Below are positions 35,901-48,029 of a DNA stretch of 64,000 nucleotides, piece after piece. Position 1 is the stretch's first letter, and every line of letters begins with the position of its first letter. The translations under genes were made by a program, and so were the position numbers. Origin of the DNA: Enoplosus armatus (Eukaryota > Chordata > Actinopteri > Centrarchiformes > Enoplosidae); contig NC_092191.1 in assembly GCF_043641665.1 (NCBI RefSeq), positions 14,663,501-14,727,500 on the forward strand. Direction: 5' to 3'. The notes beneath the pieces are model-generated. The model did no database searches, was not told the DNA's origin, and saw only the letters and a program-made list of their open reading frames with translations.

Positions 35901-38900
35901 GGTGACTGTGCACTCTGTCCACTCTGACCAGGGGGACCAGCCATCACCACTGTCTTTGACGGGAAGAAGGAAAAACACAAATTCAACATTGTGTTCCTTT
36001 TTTGCAGAAGAAACACTCCCATATCTACAGTGTTAACACAGAATAATAAAAGTACTAGCAAAAGATCATGTCTGCACTGTTTTGTTTTTATCACATGACC
36101 TCATCTAAAAAAACCACAGTAGCCATTCTGCGTCTTATATTTTGACTAATAAATATGTGGTTCACTCACAAACACAAAGTGGCTTCAAAAGTCCTTTGGT
36201 ATTAAACTTTTATACGAGTGGAATATTGTTTTTACAGCATATTGAACCATTAACTTAAAATAGCTTGTGTGTTTATAATTGTGTTTACATGCTGGCCGCA
36301 TTGGCTAACAGGAGGTTCTGACTACTTACCCGTACACATGGGGCAGCACTCGCCGTCGACCAATAAGGGGCTGGCACAGGCCACTGGGGGGCATGTAATT
36401 TGGTGACACACGATCTTGGACTCCTACCATCAATTGATAATAGAGATATATCAAGGTCATTGACGTCCACAGTAAATCTGTACATATTTCCGTATGACTT
36501 GGCACTACCTGGCAGGTACATTTGGTGCAGCTGTCTACAACCCAGTCTTCCTTATCGTCAAACAGGCGGCCATCCTGCCAGCACATGTTTTTCTCTTTAG
36601 AGTTCATGTTCCCAAGGGCCTCCTTCATGACTGTGTTCTCCTCTGTCTGAACATACAACAACAGACAGACTGGCAGTCAGAAAAGAGATCAGTCAGAAAT
36701 GATTAGGACACACTCATGATAAAGGTACACTGCATTCCATTAAGCAGGTGAAGGTATACACCTGCTGACAAGCTGAGCACATGTGAGGTTACTTTTCACC
36801 AGGTGGCAAGAGGAACAGTATATCCTGCTCCAGTAGAAGTACTGCTAGTCCCTTAAATATTATTCATATAGAAGTAAGATTACTTATGTAGAAAACCAGT
36901 CAAGTAAACTGAGAAACACAACCGCCACTATACATATTATAATAATTAAGGGCCAAATGTAGCATCCTGTCACCCTTTCGATGAACCTATCCCACCAACA
37001 TACAGTATATTCAGTAACGCTCTGAGGTGGACACCATGAGGAAACATAAAATGGACAACAAACAATAAATAAATGATTATTATTAAATTATTGATTTAAA
37101 TTAAGTCAAAAAAGTACACCTCAGTACTCCTTTGTATTGACAAAAAAACTTGTAGATTGTTCATTTCAAAATGTGCGTCTCATTACTGTAAATTGCAAAC
37201 ACTAAATTTCTAATGTTTCTAAGAAAATGGCACTTTGAAAAGTGCTGCTTGGTTATGCACTTAGTAACCTCCAACCCAATTGGAGACCAGGGGTTCACTG
37301 GCTGGACTCCTGAACATTTGGCAACTGTCAGTCGATAAACTACTGCCAAAGGTTTGTGTGTGTGTGTGTGTGTATGCATCCTCCCGTTTGGAAAAGGGAG
37401 GCAGCAGTGTGCAGCACTAGAATCTAAGACACCACTCGGTCTGGAAGAGCCTCAGGGACCCTTCTCATCCCAGCCGTTTTTTTTTCCCCCCAAGGTTCAT
37501 GCCCAGACTCTCTTATTGCTGGGAGGCTCCCAGAGGAAACACATGGGCTGTTTAAACACAGCCAGACATTAGACTGGACCCCATCGCTGCCAGGGGAACA
37601 CTTCCTATATCCACATGTAACATGTCATAAAATCTGTCTGACTCACGCTGCCACAGATAGCAGGAGTCAAACGGGTTCAGCCGTCACAGGCGACTCTATA
37701 AACAGTCCTGCGGCTACATACTGTTTGCTTTCAAACCAATGTAGGTTACCTAGTAACCTAATTCAAACCTCTTACCTCCTGGCTGCCACGCTGAGGACTG
37801 TATAATTTATTTTCCTAAAATGTCAATTTTCTCTAAAATGTTGATTTTCTTCCCTCACATGAAGACAGATTTCGGCAATTTCACATTCATCACTGAAATT
37901 GGCCTGTAAAGCACGGCGAAACAGGCAGTAGCTTGTTTAAAACAAACACAAGTCAGGATTATGTGATTTACACTACTTCACTTCTGCTACTTACCACTTT
38001 TTGCAAGCCATCAATAAGGTTACTGACGACAACACGAAGGCCTTGGAGCTCCTGGAACATGGTGCTAAGTTCCTCGCAGGAGCGCTCGCACATATCCATG
38101 CCCTCGTCTGTCTTCTGACCTATAATGTTTGTCGTGATGGAAGGACTCACATCCACGATTTCTGTGCTCTCGCTCACAATATTAGCATCATCTGGAGGGG
38201 CAAAAAAAAAAGGAGACAACATAGACTGGTGATGGAAAACATATTTGAGAGATGTGATGATTGAAACACAAGGACTCTGATCAGGGAACACAGTGATTTC
38301 CTGTTTTCCTGTAGGCGGCCAAAAGATCACAACAATGCGGTGATTACAATGTTTATTGAGTTTCCAAAAACAGATGTTCAGTCAGCGGCATTTGATTTGA
38401 AAAATGGATCTGTGACGGTAAATCTTTCCACCAGAGATGACAGCAGGGTTGGTTGTGGGAGGACAGGAGGGGATGGCATTGCAGGAAATCTGGGTGTTCC
38501 TCATGTGATGAGAAACCATGCCGTAGTCATAAATCTCCACGACCTTTTAGACAAGTGGACACTTCAAATAAACTTAACAGACTGGAGTGACCACACAGAT
38601 GGATTTACAAGGAGCCTGTGAAGCTCACTGTCATGTCCTTACAGCTGATCAGTTGCACAGGCACTAGAGATACCCTCGTCTAGACGTCAGCTCAGTAGAA
38701 TCCAACGTGTGTGAAAATCCCTCGAGTTGCAGCCTTTATCATTTGTTACTAAAACTGAAGGGTTTACAATAGAAGCTCTTCTCCTTAAGGGCATAATGTG
38801 AAAGGGTATGCGATCTTATGTTCTATATCTGTTTGAAGGGCATAATGAGTCTTTGCACAATCTGCAAGTCTGGAGCAGGAAGTCCATCCCAGAATAAGTG

Positions 38901-39928
38901 TCTGCCAGCTGTGATCTTTGTACAACACAGACAGGCAAAAATACAAATCACAGAGCAGGACAGGGCATATTTTTGTGGGGAATTTAATCATGAGTATCTA
39001 TCCTTTGCATCACCTCAATTGACTCCTCAATTTATTTCCCACATTTATGTCTCAAACCACTGAACTCCAGTTATATCAGGATGAACTCTGTGAATGTGTG
39101 ATGCCGAAAACAAACCCACAAGACACATATCAAAGCTCTGTGGAATGCCTGTCATTCAGCCAAAGCACAGCACATATCTGCAACTGGTTTGCATCTCGCT
39201 ATGTAAATTGGTGATGATTAACGGCAGGCCAGGGACTCTAAATCAAGAAGCGGTCCAAATTGCCCAGTGATGTCCCACTGTAGCCAGTGCTATGTTTTCT
39301 TTCCTTTTCAGTCTGCTGGATCCATTCAGCATCTCAGGAGGGCTTCACGCTGTGTGCATGTGAACGCGTGCGAGCTCGTCTGTGAAAGCGTTTACACATT
39401 TTTCTTTCCCTGATAGACATTCTCTATTTTCTAAAAGCAGGTCGAGGAAAGAAATAAAAAAAGAGCTATTTTAATACTGCTCATTAATGTCCAAGATGAC
39501 AGTTTTTATGAGCGTGGGTTGTGTGGGTTTATGAGTGACTTTTGGCTTTAAGGTTGCTACCAGTGCAGAACCCTCGACTGGTACCAGCCAGCATGCAGAA
39601 AACTTCCAGGCCTTGGTGACGTTTGTTAAAAAAATAAACTCATTCAGCTGGAATGAGTCAACAGAAATGCAATTACCTCTCTATCACGGACAAACACGCG
39701 CATGGACTTGCTTTGTCACAGTGAACCAAAGACACTGTTTCCAGGTCTGGTGACCCTTTACCTTCATTGTTAAGGATAATTATCTACATGTTTACTCAGA
39801 TATCTGTATCTTTTTAGCTGCAGCCGCTCTTCGTGTGAGCCCCGCTGAGGATCACGAGGTACTATTCCTCATGCGAACAAAGATTCAGCTGAGAAAAGCA
39901 AACCAATCAGCCAATTCATGACTTCATG

Positions 39929-39959
<31 letters not shown>

Positions 39960-42134
39960 CGTGTGTTTGTGTGTGCAGCTGGAAGTGGAAGCTCCCCACT
40001 CTGCAGTATAGCATTCACTTTCTCTTTTCTATTTTCTTTCCCAGGGCATTATCCCGAGTCCACTGCCAATGGAAATAAATGTAAGCATCTGTATCTCCTT
40101 TTTGCTCACCACGCACACTGCTCGACCTCAAGCCACTGCATCGACGCGGCTGTTTCCCTAAACGTGAAGTAATCGTGGGAGATCTTTCCACATATCAAAT
40201 CGGCAAGCTTTTTGACCCACTTAAAAAAATAATAATTCATACAAAGGGGGAATGCTAAACAGTTTGATCTGGAAAGTTGCTGTGGTTGATACTTAACAAA
40301 ACGCAGATACCATGCTTTGGAGGGTTGCGTGTGAAAGAGTTTCCCAATCACATCTGTAAGGTATCGGGCTTGAAACAGTTCGCTAATGTCATTATTTTGA
40401 CTCATCATTTGGCTTATGAAAATCACACAAATAGAAATGGTTCCCACAGATCCGAGTATAGCAGGAACTTTAGGGTGAATGCTGTTTTAAACGCCTTAAA
40501 AATCCACTCTTACCTTGTTTGGTGACCTCGCAGTCTCTGGTCAACAGGACGTCTTCCACTGAGGTGTCAAAGATGAAACGCACATTCTGCAGAAGGCCCT
40601 GTTTGGTGAGAAAACATGTGTCTTGACCACTGCGGTTACAGTCTCTATTCCATTTTGGCATATTTCAGAAGTGACTTACGTGCGTTGACTATACTCACTT
40701 ACTCCTATTCAAGTATGCAATGGGAAACAGTCTAACAGACAAACACACGACCTTGTCACACACATTCAAACTCACTTTTACTCACAAGGGGCAATTTAAA
40801 GTCTAAATTTGGAGTCCTTTCAACACAGAAAACCCAGGGCAACACTGAGCCACTCTGCCATACTTAGAAGAGGGAGTATGTTAGTCTCTACTTCTCGACA
40901 CTGTTGTTTAAAAGGACTTTTTATTATACAGTAAGCTTAGTTAAGACAGCAATTTTGTTGTGAGAGGTGACAAAATATTGTAGGGCTGTTTAAATCTCCC
41001 AGCACAGCTGGAAAAGTCACAAAAGGACTCAAGTAGAAAGGCAACTAAAGTTCCCGGATCCTTGGAAATCCTTGTCTAGCTACCAAAAAGCCAAAGTGTC
41101 TGTCTTACCCTGAAGTGGTTCTCCCGGATGGATCCCTTGGCAACATACATGCGGCTTCCCTCAGCCTGCAGGTGCTCGTAGAAAGGCTCATCCAGGATGA
41201 AGCTGTCTATCAGGCTGCAGCCCACAAACAGGTTTGCATTTTCCCCATGAACATGAAGAGTGATATTCTTCCACTGTGAGTCAGACAGGTCCACATCCTC
41301 GAATGAAACCACGTTCTGGGAGCCGTCCACCCAGTATACCAGGTCCAGAGTGTTGGCCCGTCCGTTGGACACAATCTCAAACTGCCGCCGGCCATCAGGG
41401 CCCTCCAAACCAATCAGGGTGCCCCGTGAGGCGCGGTCCTGACGTATGCTGGCACCGAACACAAAGCCCTCATTGTTTTGGATCTGTCGTAGTATTTGTT
41501 TGAGTATAGGAGGGCTCACTGGGGGCAGGTGGTCGAAGCGGATGAAGCGGTACGCGGGGGCATCTGAGTTTTGGCCCCGGAACTGTTTGGCCCCTAGGGT
41601 CTTGCGTGTGATGTGGCTGATTTCAAACAAGTCAAATGATGTCTCATCCTCCTGCTCACCATCTACAAATCAGACGAGAAGAAATGCAAATGGACAGTCA
41701 CTGTAAGAGTTCATAGGCCCTTTTAAAAAAGTACAATAGCAGAGCGCCTTGATAGCTGAATGGTTACTGCGCATGCCACATTGCCAGCAACATTTGTTGC
41801 ATGTCATACCCTTCTCTCTGCCCATTTCCTGTCAGCCTTTACCTGTCACTACCCAATAAAGGTAAAAACAGTAAAAAATATATGTATTTAAGTGGCAAAA
41901 TGTTTCACCTTAAAAGAAAACTTCACTGCTGTGGATGATTGCACCTCAAGTTAGTGGGGCTTCTAGCATTGAGTTAGTTTCAATAATAATAATAATAATT
42001 CTCATTATATGAATAATAATCATTAATATTAGTTAGCACTACAGTCATTCACAAGTTTCCCACTTACCTTGAGGTAATGCGTGGAGGAAATGAAATGATA
42101 AGAGCAGCAAGAAGAGACTTCTTCTGAGGATCAT
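26360..42134 (-). CDS. thbs2: Thrombospondin-2, complete, 21 coding exons
   Basis: Secreted trimeric matricellular glycoprotein that binds calcium, CD36, integrins, heparin and proteases and restrains angiogenesis. Coding exons in gene order: 42068-42134, 41109-41662, 40514-40598, 37995-38191, 36509-36646, 36330-36423, 35789-35953, 34770-34946, 34238-34411, 33043-33170, 32801-32953, 31436-31654, 31234-31341, 30986-31145, 30733-30851, 30402-30636, 28366-28593, 27975-28246, 27799-27896, 27341-27480, 26360-26367. All phases agree and give exactly 1172 residues, the length of human THBS2 as I recall it. THBS2 rather than THBS1 is indicated by [12 protein letters not shown] between TSR1 and TSR2 and by [15 protein letters not shown]. 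No frameshift or lost cysteine was noticed. Teleosts may carry more than one thbs2; I cannot assign the paralogue. Confidence 0.97.
26924..26959. repeat. (CA)n microsatellite
   Basis: About 18 CA units in the intron before the tiny last thbs2 exon. Open frames here on both strands are low-complexity TH or CV runs and not genes. Confidence 0.95.
27248..27269. repeat. (AC)n microsatellite
   Basis: A short pure AC tract in the same thbs2 intron, about 70 bases from exon 27341-27480. Confidence 0.9.
28970..30170. other. Large thbs2 intron between exons 30402-30636 and 28366-28593
   Basis: This intron is about 1.8 kb. The part at 29060-29330 is fairly GC-balanced and non-repetitive, with no exon. 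The part at 29620-29840 resembles 63260-63540 (TTTCCAAGG, GACAAGAAGTC) and looks like a dispersed repeat. Confidence 0.4.
29620..29840 (+). repeat. Dispersed repeat, copy 1
   Basis: Shares TTTTGTCAA..GC..TTTCCAAGGT.AAGAA.GAACT, a GGACAAGAAGTC word and GATAC(A)..CGAAAGC with 63260-63540 in the same orientation and order. It is diverged and non-coding. Confidence 0.5.
31436..33170 (-). other. thbs2: thbs2 EGF-like (type 2) repeats
   Basis: Exon 33043-33170 encodes the first EGF ([25 protein letters not shown], a likely N-glycosylation site), 32801-32953 the second ([19 protein letters not shown]), and 31436-31654 the third ([30 protein letters not shown]) leading into the calcium-binding wire ([11 protein letters not shown]). 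Confidence 0.92.
33760..34130 (+). repeat. GCTAACATGCTAAC dispersed repeat, copy 1 (in a thbs2 intron)
   Basis: Contains AATGCTAACATGCTCACAATG, GTTTGCCATGTTCAGCATCT, TTAGCATGCTATCATTTGCTAA and AACTGAAGCTGATGGGAATG. The reverse complement of the same order is found at 45400-45830. The copy ends about 100 bases from the TSR3 exon. Confidence 0.7.
34238..36646 (-). other. thbs2: thbs2 von Willebrand C domain and three type 1 (TSR) repeats
   Basis: Exons 36509-36646 and 36330-36423 encode the VWC module ([40 protein letters not shown]). Exons 35789-35953, 34770-34946 and 34238-34411 encode one TSR each, with all junctions in phase 1: TSR1 has WSPWSEW and [11 protein letters not shown]2 has WSLWSPW and CSVTCGEG (the CD36-binding CSVTCG motif), TSR3 has WGPWSPW and CSATCGGG. 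TrpxxTrp mannosylation sites and the six cysteines per repeat appear intact. Confidence 0.93.
37355..37373. repeat. (GT)n microsatellite
   Basis: A short GT tract in the thbs2 intron between exons 37995-38191 and 36509-36646. It is a simple repeat only. Confidence 0.9.
37995..38191 (-). other. thbs2: thbs2 linker and trimerisation coiled coil
   Basis: This exon encodes about residues 236-301. The two cysteines in [10 protein letters not shown] (about 270 and 274) form the inter-chain disulphides of the trimer, followed by a heptad-like stretch [19 protein letters not shown]. This marks the protein as a subgroup A thrombospondin (trimeric TSP1/TSP2), not a pentameric TSP3-5. Confidence 0.9.
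39929..39957. repeat. (GT)n microsatellite
   Basis: A pure GT tract of about 14 units in the thbs2 intron between exons 40514-40598 and 37995-38191. A shadow ORF over it is low-complexity. Confidence 0.93.
40514..42134 (-). other. thbs2: thbs2 signal peptide and N-terminal laminin-G-like domain
   Basis: Exon 42068-42134 encodes the start [19 protein letters not shown], a standard signal peptide. Exon 41109-41662 (184 codons) encodes most of the thrombospondin N-terminal heparin-binding domain ([14 protein letters not shown] through SIRENHFR), and 40514-40598 its end ([18 protein letters not shown]). The ATG at 42132-42134 has five bases of 5'UTR in the same exon, preceded by the acceptor TTTTTTTGAAG. 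Confidence 0.93.
41743..41882 (+). repeat. tRNA-derived SINE in thbs2 intron
   Basis: The tRNA-like head includes GCTGAATGGTTACTGCGCATG. The body has TTTGTTGCATGTCATACCC, a pyrimidine-rich stretch, TTTCCTGTCAGCCTTTACC and CACTACCCAATAAAGG, ending in an A-rich tail. This layout is typical of a SINE common in percomorph fish. It lies only about 80 bases upstream (thbs2 sense) of exon 41109-41662. Confidence 0.75.
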
Positions 42135-42485
42135 GTCTCCTTCAAAAAAACAACAGAAATGCCTTTGATTAGTTTTTATGTCCCCCGTCTTTTCTCGACG
42201 TCCTGGGTCCATCTCTAATGTTGAGTTTGAACTTGAGCCCCTCAGTTAGCCAGTGAGTAATGCGGAAGAAAAAAAATGCAGATGCAATAGAAGAATTGCG
42301 GCTAACCAAACAATTGACAGCATCACATGTGAATGTTCAGGACTAAAATAACAGATTTCAGATTGAGCTCTTAGTGCTTTCAGTCAACAGGTAGTTAATT
42401 ACTTGAATTAATTTGTCTCGTACCTTACACTATCTCTCCACACAGAAAGGATCAAATGGGCTGTGGTGCCGTCCATGTCACTTAC

Positions 42486-42700
42486 CTGGCGAATGCTGTT
42501 TTTGTTTTTTTAATTCAGTCACTTATTCGACAACGAAAAAACTAAAAAGTTGAATTCGGGAAAAAAACAACAACAACTTGTGGTATCTCCTGTAAACCTC
42601 CTGCGTAAAAGCCGTACGTCCACTTTGGTTCACTACATCCACAATCTGGAGGACTCGAGGCACAACAGTGTCTAAGGTGCCCACCTCCCTCCTCTTATAG
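42486..42700 (-). promoter_or_regulatory. thbs2: thbs2 first exon (non-coding) and core promoter
   Basis: On the minus strand a consensus donor GCCAG|GTAAGT ends a non-coding exon at 42486. A TATA-like CTATAAGAG lies at 42692-42700, which would place transcription start near 42668 and give a first exon of about 180 bases. The exon is then spliced to the acceptor at 42140-42141 just before the ATG. Confidence 0.6.
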
Positions 42701-42859
42701 GGAGGCTCGCAGAGAGCCTGTCAGTCAAACTCTGCTGGGTATGAACAGTTTGAGGGCGGTTGTTAAGAGACAAGAGTTACATAATCATCTTCCGATGGCG
42801 TAATTTTCTTATCCGTGCTCTCACACACAGGATGGTGCGGTGGATTCGTGACCCCTCCC

Positions 42860-42861
<2 letters not shown>

Positions 42862-42899
<38 letters not shown>
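42862..42899. repeat. (CT)n microsatellite upstream of the thbs2 promoter
   Basis: About 19 CT units (GA on the thbs2 sense strand), about 160 bases upstream of the TATA-like box. GA/CT tracts near promoters can be nucleosome-free, but here this is only a positional remark. Confidence 0.9.
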
Positions 42900-42903
<4 letters not shown>

Positions 42904-45399
42904 ATGCCCACCATCCCCTCTCTATCAAACCCACCTCCCCTCTGTGTCCTGGAGCTACTTCACGTTCACTGGGGAAGAGGGATGGAGGGAAGTGGGCTGT
43001 TTTACTCTGGAGGGACAAAGTTTGGGTGATAAAGAAACCAAAAACCGTGTTCAATAGCTGTAGTAGCAGTAGGTGCAAATGTGCTGCTATACAATTAATA
43101 TGAATAAATTCAGAGATTTGTGGGGTACAAAACAGAGCTATGATGCCCACTTTCCTGAATATTATGGGTGAATTTTTATCCTTAATTCAAAACTTAAACT
43201 TAAAAATATCAATAACTCAAAGTGAGAATCCCAGCTATGTCTGCAATGTGAAACAAAAAAAGAACATGAAAATGACCTCTAATACAATAGATACTCTGGA
43301 TGCTTCCACTCTGCTGGCAGGCAGTGTCTTGCGTCTGGAGATTGTCAGGTTTGTGCCAAGGCTTCCCTCTGCGGTGTCAGGGAAAGAGAAAGCTGATACA
43401 TCGTCTCATTCTTGGAGCCCTGTGGAGGGATCGTAGGGCTGGATGTGGGTAGACCTTTGTGTACCAATAGGATACGTCTCAGGGATGGTTTGCGTCAACT
43501 GGAAATGTGCATTCCATTTAGAGGAAAAAAAGGGGGGGACTGAAGAACAGACAGTTTCTTACCAAATGGGGCGATTGTCTTTCAACAACATGGATTCACT
43601 AACCTGACAGAAATTAGAAACAGTAGTGAACGGTTAGTCAGACATACAAGAATATGTAACACTGATGATAAAAGCTTTCTGCAGTGACCAGAACACATCG
43701 GATTAAAACTGTCAGGGCTGGAAAAACGTTGAAATACTCCACAGGCTTGCACTCATGAAACGTGGTAGTGCTGTCAGCTGTAGCTTCTCAAGACGGGTTT
43801 GAATCAGTTTGAATATGTTCCTTTTACATCAGTAATCATCAAAGTTATTATGTCAGTTATGGTAGAAAAAAACTGTTTTAGTATAAAGCTGGATCTGACT
43901 GTAACCTCTAGTTGGATGTATGATCAAATTATGAATTAGACTTTTAAAACTACTTGAAGATTTTCAATAGTAGAGGTTTTTTTTGCACAATAACCATTAT
44001 TCTCAACAAGGTGCCTTTTACTATTAAAATCTGCATATACCCACTTATACCCACTATATGTCAAGCAGAACTGAGGAACGAAGCTTTACCAGAGGAGTGG
44101 AAAATTGTTGAGACAAAAAGTCAACTTTGGCATCCTCAACATCCCTTTTAAAAAGAGCAGAGCTACTGCAGAGCAAATGCAGCCAGTGGGAGTGAAACTG
44201 TAATGTTTTATCGGTGCAAAGTCGTTTAATATTTACAAATGAGAAGAATGAGAGGTAGCAACAAATCCATGTCAGACTTGTCCACGTCAAACTGTGCCAA
44301 GAACGCGCTGCTCTAATTTCTTGCTCAAAACACACAATTTGGACAGTCCAGGTTTCCATCACTTTTGAGATGTTTTTGAAAACTTTCTGGGTCACATGGA
44401 TCATACCACGATCCAACTCTTACCTGGTGCTCAGCAGAGATCCACACATCCTGTATTAATGCTTCAAACACCAGAGGTCTGGAGGAGCCATGAAATGAAG
44501 GTGATGGATGTCAGTTTGGTTGATAAACAACTACAGTTTCCAGTCCTCTTCTCCAAGCTGTGACTTCACCTTGGAGGTTTATGTGTTTTTAACAAAAAAT
44601 CAGTTCAGTGTGACTCAGGAGCACCATCCAAAAAGGAAATCTGGCACCTGTAATGTTTAAAGTACTGAGAACTGGAGAGAGTGACACATGTAACATGCAA
44701 ATCCCACAACCTCTGTAAAATACAATAGTTTTGGGAATGGTGAAAATAAAGAGGTTAGGTAGAAACAGTCTTTTTAGTTAAGATTTACTTCAAATAGTCC
44801 TTTAAGTTGATTATGCCAGAAGTTGAGTAATGCCAATGAAACATATTTGGCCAGAATGGCTGGCATTGTAAAATAAACTTGCACAATCTCCCAAATGGAA
44901 TGACGGCTCTGTTTGCATGACAATTACACTATAATGTACAGTATGCATTTAAATATCTGGAGAGAAGCAGCATTTTCTTTGGATGTCCTCTCCACTCATT
45001 CACTGTGCTCTTCACTTCCTACAGAAGTCACTGGTGTTAGTTTGCTCGTGGTTATGGAAATGGCATTGAATGAGTCTTTACTGCTCCAAAGCCAATGTGG
45101 CTATTCATCTCTTCATTTCACTATATAGCCTACTCTGGATGTGGATGTAAACATTATCAATGGGAGCCTCCAGTTTGTTATTGTTTCTTTCAAAGAGTTG
45201 CAGACGTCTGCATGCCCGATAACTGGCAGTCTTGTCAAATTAAAATTAAATAAATCAAACTTTATTCAATAGTTTACTAAAATGAACCATAGTGTTAGTT
45301 TAGGCAAGGCACTGAAGTTACGCTCGTTTAGGCACATTGGTATCAGCTGTTTGCAATATGCTTCATCACGACTGGATCATTCCCAGCTGTGTGGCAAGT

Positions 45400-45830
45400 A
45401 ACGTCCACTCATATTCATGCAGGTGTACAACACAGACATTACTATTGAATGGACTGCCATGAAATTTAGTTTGGGCATTCATGTTCCCCTCAGGAGGAAT
45501 TGTAATGACTTTTTCTATTGCCACCATCAGGTCCTTTTATCCAATACTTTGGTTTATGACCAAATACCTGCAAGACTAACGACATTCCCATCAGTCTCAG
45601 CTGTACTTTGAGTTTAGCCCTAATTAGCAAACGTTAGCATGCTAAGATGCTAAACCAAGAAGGTGAACATGGCAAACACTATAACTGCTAAACATCAGCC
45701 TGTTAGCATTGTCACTGGGAGCATGTTAGTATGCCGACATTAGTATTTAGATAAAAGCACCACTGTGCTATAGCCTAAATACAGCCACACAGAGCTGCTA
45801 GCATGGCTGTAGAGTATGTATGTAGAGTAT
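45400..45830 (-). repeat. GCTAACATGCTAAC dispersed repeat, copy 2
   Basis: Reverse orientation relative to 33760-34130 and longer. Shared words on the opposite strand include CATTCCCATCAGTCTCAGCTG, TTAGCAAACGTTAGCATGCTAA, GAACATGGCAAAC and GTTAGCATTGTCACTGGGAGC. Non-coding. Confidence 0.7.
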
Positions 45831-47841
45831 GTATGTCTGACTAAAGTGTTCAGTGATGCTGCCTAAAAAAGAATGACTGGAGTTTCAGACGTTTTCTTCA
45901 AGAGTTCTCACAATAGTAATTTCACTGTCAAAATATTATAGTGTTTCCTTCACCAAACACAGATCAGTTCAATTTCACCGTCGCTGACTTCATTTGTTTT
46001 CGTCTCTTGCCTCACTTTTCAACACTTCCAAATGTATCTTCCGACAATGCATGTTCATTTGACCTGATAACACAGTTTATTGTTTACAGCTGATGTATGG
46101 AGCCACATCAAAGCAACCACCAATCAAAGCCCCTGCAATGCAGAAAGCTATGGACAACTGAGATAGTTCTTGTGCAGAAATAGAGCTTCACCCGCAAAAT
46201 GATTATTTTTGTGCGAGCTGATGTCAGTTTTTATACAATTCATGACAAAAAAGCACCAAATGTGTGCATTTACTGACTCAAGTAGTGTCATTTTTGAACT
46301 CTTCAGCCTCTGATGTTCTTGCATCATGCATAAAACGACACCATGATGATCCATTGACTTCCTGAAACATCATCAGAATGTCCTGCCTGAAAATCCAGTG
46401 TAAAAGTCCTGATCGTACTTCAAATACAGGACATACAGAGCCTTTCCTCTCATACTGCGATGGATTGTTACAGGTAGCAATTTACAACAGCGTTTGAGTC
46501 ACTTTTTACAGAACGGAGCTCCATGAATTGTTCTCATAGGTTTTGTGAGGCAATTGAGAAGTCCACAGGGGAGCAAGAAAACTGTGGAAAACATTGACGC
46601 TGATCTGTACACACCATTAATCATTAAATTGCAACACTGCAGGACTGCTAGTTTGACTTTCTGGTCTGATCTAGAGCGCCAGCATCCGCAACGAGGTATA
46701 AAATGGATAAAACGTATTGTCTACAGAGTCTAGCATGTAACTTGCAAAAGAGGGTACTTGTTTCCAGGATACCACGTTTGCTTTCAAAGCATCTAATTCC
46801 AGTTTTCATATAAAAATGGCGCACATACCTTGGCTTAGACCAGGCACTACATCAAAGTGAGATAACCAATGTTTGACTTGTACTCCTCTCAAAGGTTTAT
46901 ATGTGACTTATGTGTGGACGGGATTTGTTGATACATGATTTATAAATATAACACAACTGAATATTTCTGAAGTGATATCATAACAGCATCAGAGGAACAC
47001 CTCAGTGTTATTGTCTCAAAGAGTACAAAATAAGTTGATGATGCTGCTGCTCAAAATGTAGACCCGCCAAACCGTTGCTTGTGTGCTTAGCCAATATCTT
47101 GAGCGGAAGGATGAACAGAGGGAATCTTGTTTACTTCCTTTGTTGCCCGCAGGACTGTTGGAGGATGGCAGGCTGTGAGAACCCCATTAATTGCCTGCTG
47201 GTTGCTCGTGTTTAGCGAGGGTCAAACACTGCCAGCTTTATGCAGTGTTGCTTGTCACGGTGATGTAATCAAGCCTCAGTCAATCCAATGGGCTAAGACT
47301 AATTCCCAGATGTGTATTTGAACTGTTGGACTTGGAGACAAGCAAAATGTCCCCAAATTGCAGGTCTGAAATACAAGGTTGAGTTCTGAACTTCAAATAA
47401 GCGTGAGATACTGTATAAAATGACAGAAAGTACTAGTAGTAGTAGTGTGACTCATACTTACCTACATTTGGGTTAATGGGTGGGGGATCACATTAGAACA
47501 ATCACCATTTCGCTTCCACCCTCTTTTCTCACAACTGCATTTTCATTTCTGAGATGCAATCATTTGGTAATAACTTCCAGATTCCCATTTTGCTCCTTGT
47601 GCTGATGGGATGTGTAGAGTTATGGCAGAGCAGTAAGATATATTGAGCAAATTTATAAGAGCTTAAGAACTGACAGAACTCATTTTACTAATTAAAGTAG
47701 TACAAAGATATCAAGAGGGAACAACAATGCCGGACCTAGAAAAAGATTGATGTGTATGGACCCTGAAAGTAAGCACCATGAACAGTGTTGTGGTGTGAGA
47801 GAGAGAACAAAGTGAGAGTGAGATCTCTTCAGTGTAGTGGA

Positions 47842-47880
47842 GAGGAGGAGAAGGAGGAGGAGGAGGAGGAGGAGGAGGAG
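47842..47880. repeat. (GGA)n trinucleotide tract
   Basis: GAGGAGG units over about 40 bases. In frame it reads poly-Glu on one strand and poly-Leu/Pro on the other, which produces spurious open frames. Confidence 0.92.
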
Positions 47881-48029
47881 CTCTGGCCTTGGGTCCCTGG
47901 GCACAGAAGGTGCTGCAGCATAGCTCCACTGCCTATACAAACTCATCCTGCATTGTTGTGGCTAGTGGAGGTGAACTAAACAAGTTTATGTTCAAGTTAA
48001 TAATTATGTTAAACAAAAAAGGACACACA

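Noticed and set aside
43140..43436. 98-codon open frame upstream of thbs2
   Set aside because: It lies near the promoter but has no initiation context of note, no homology and no splice support.
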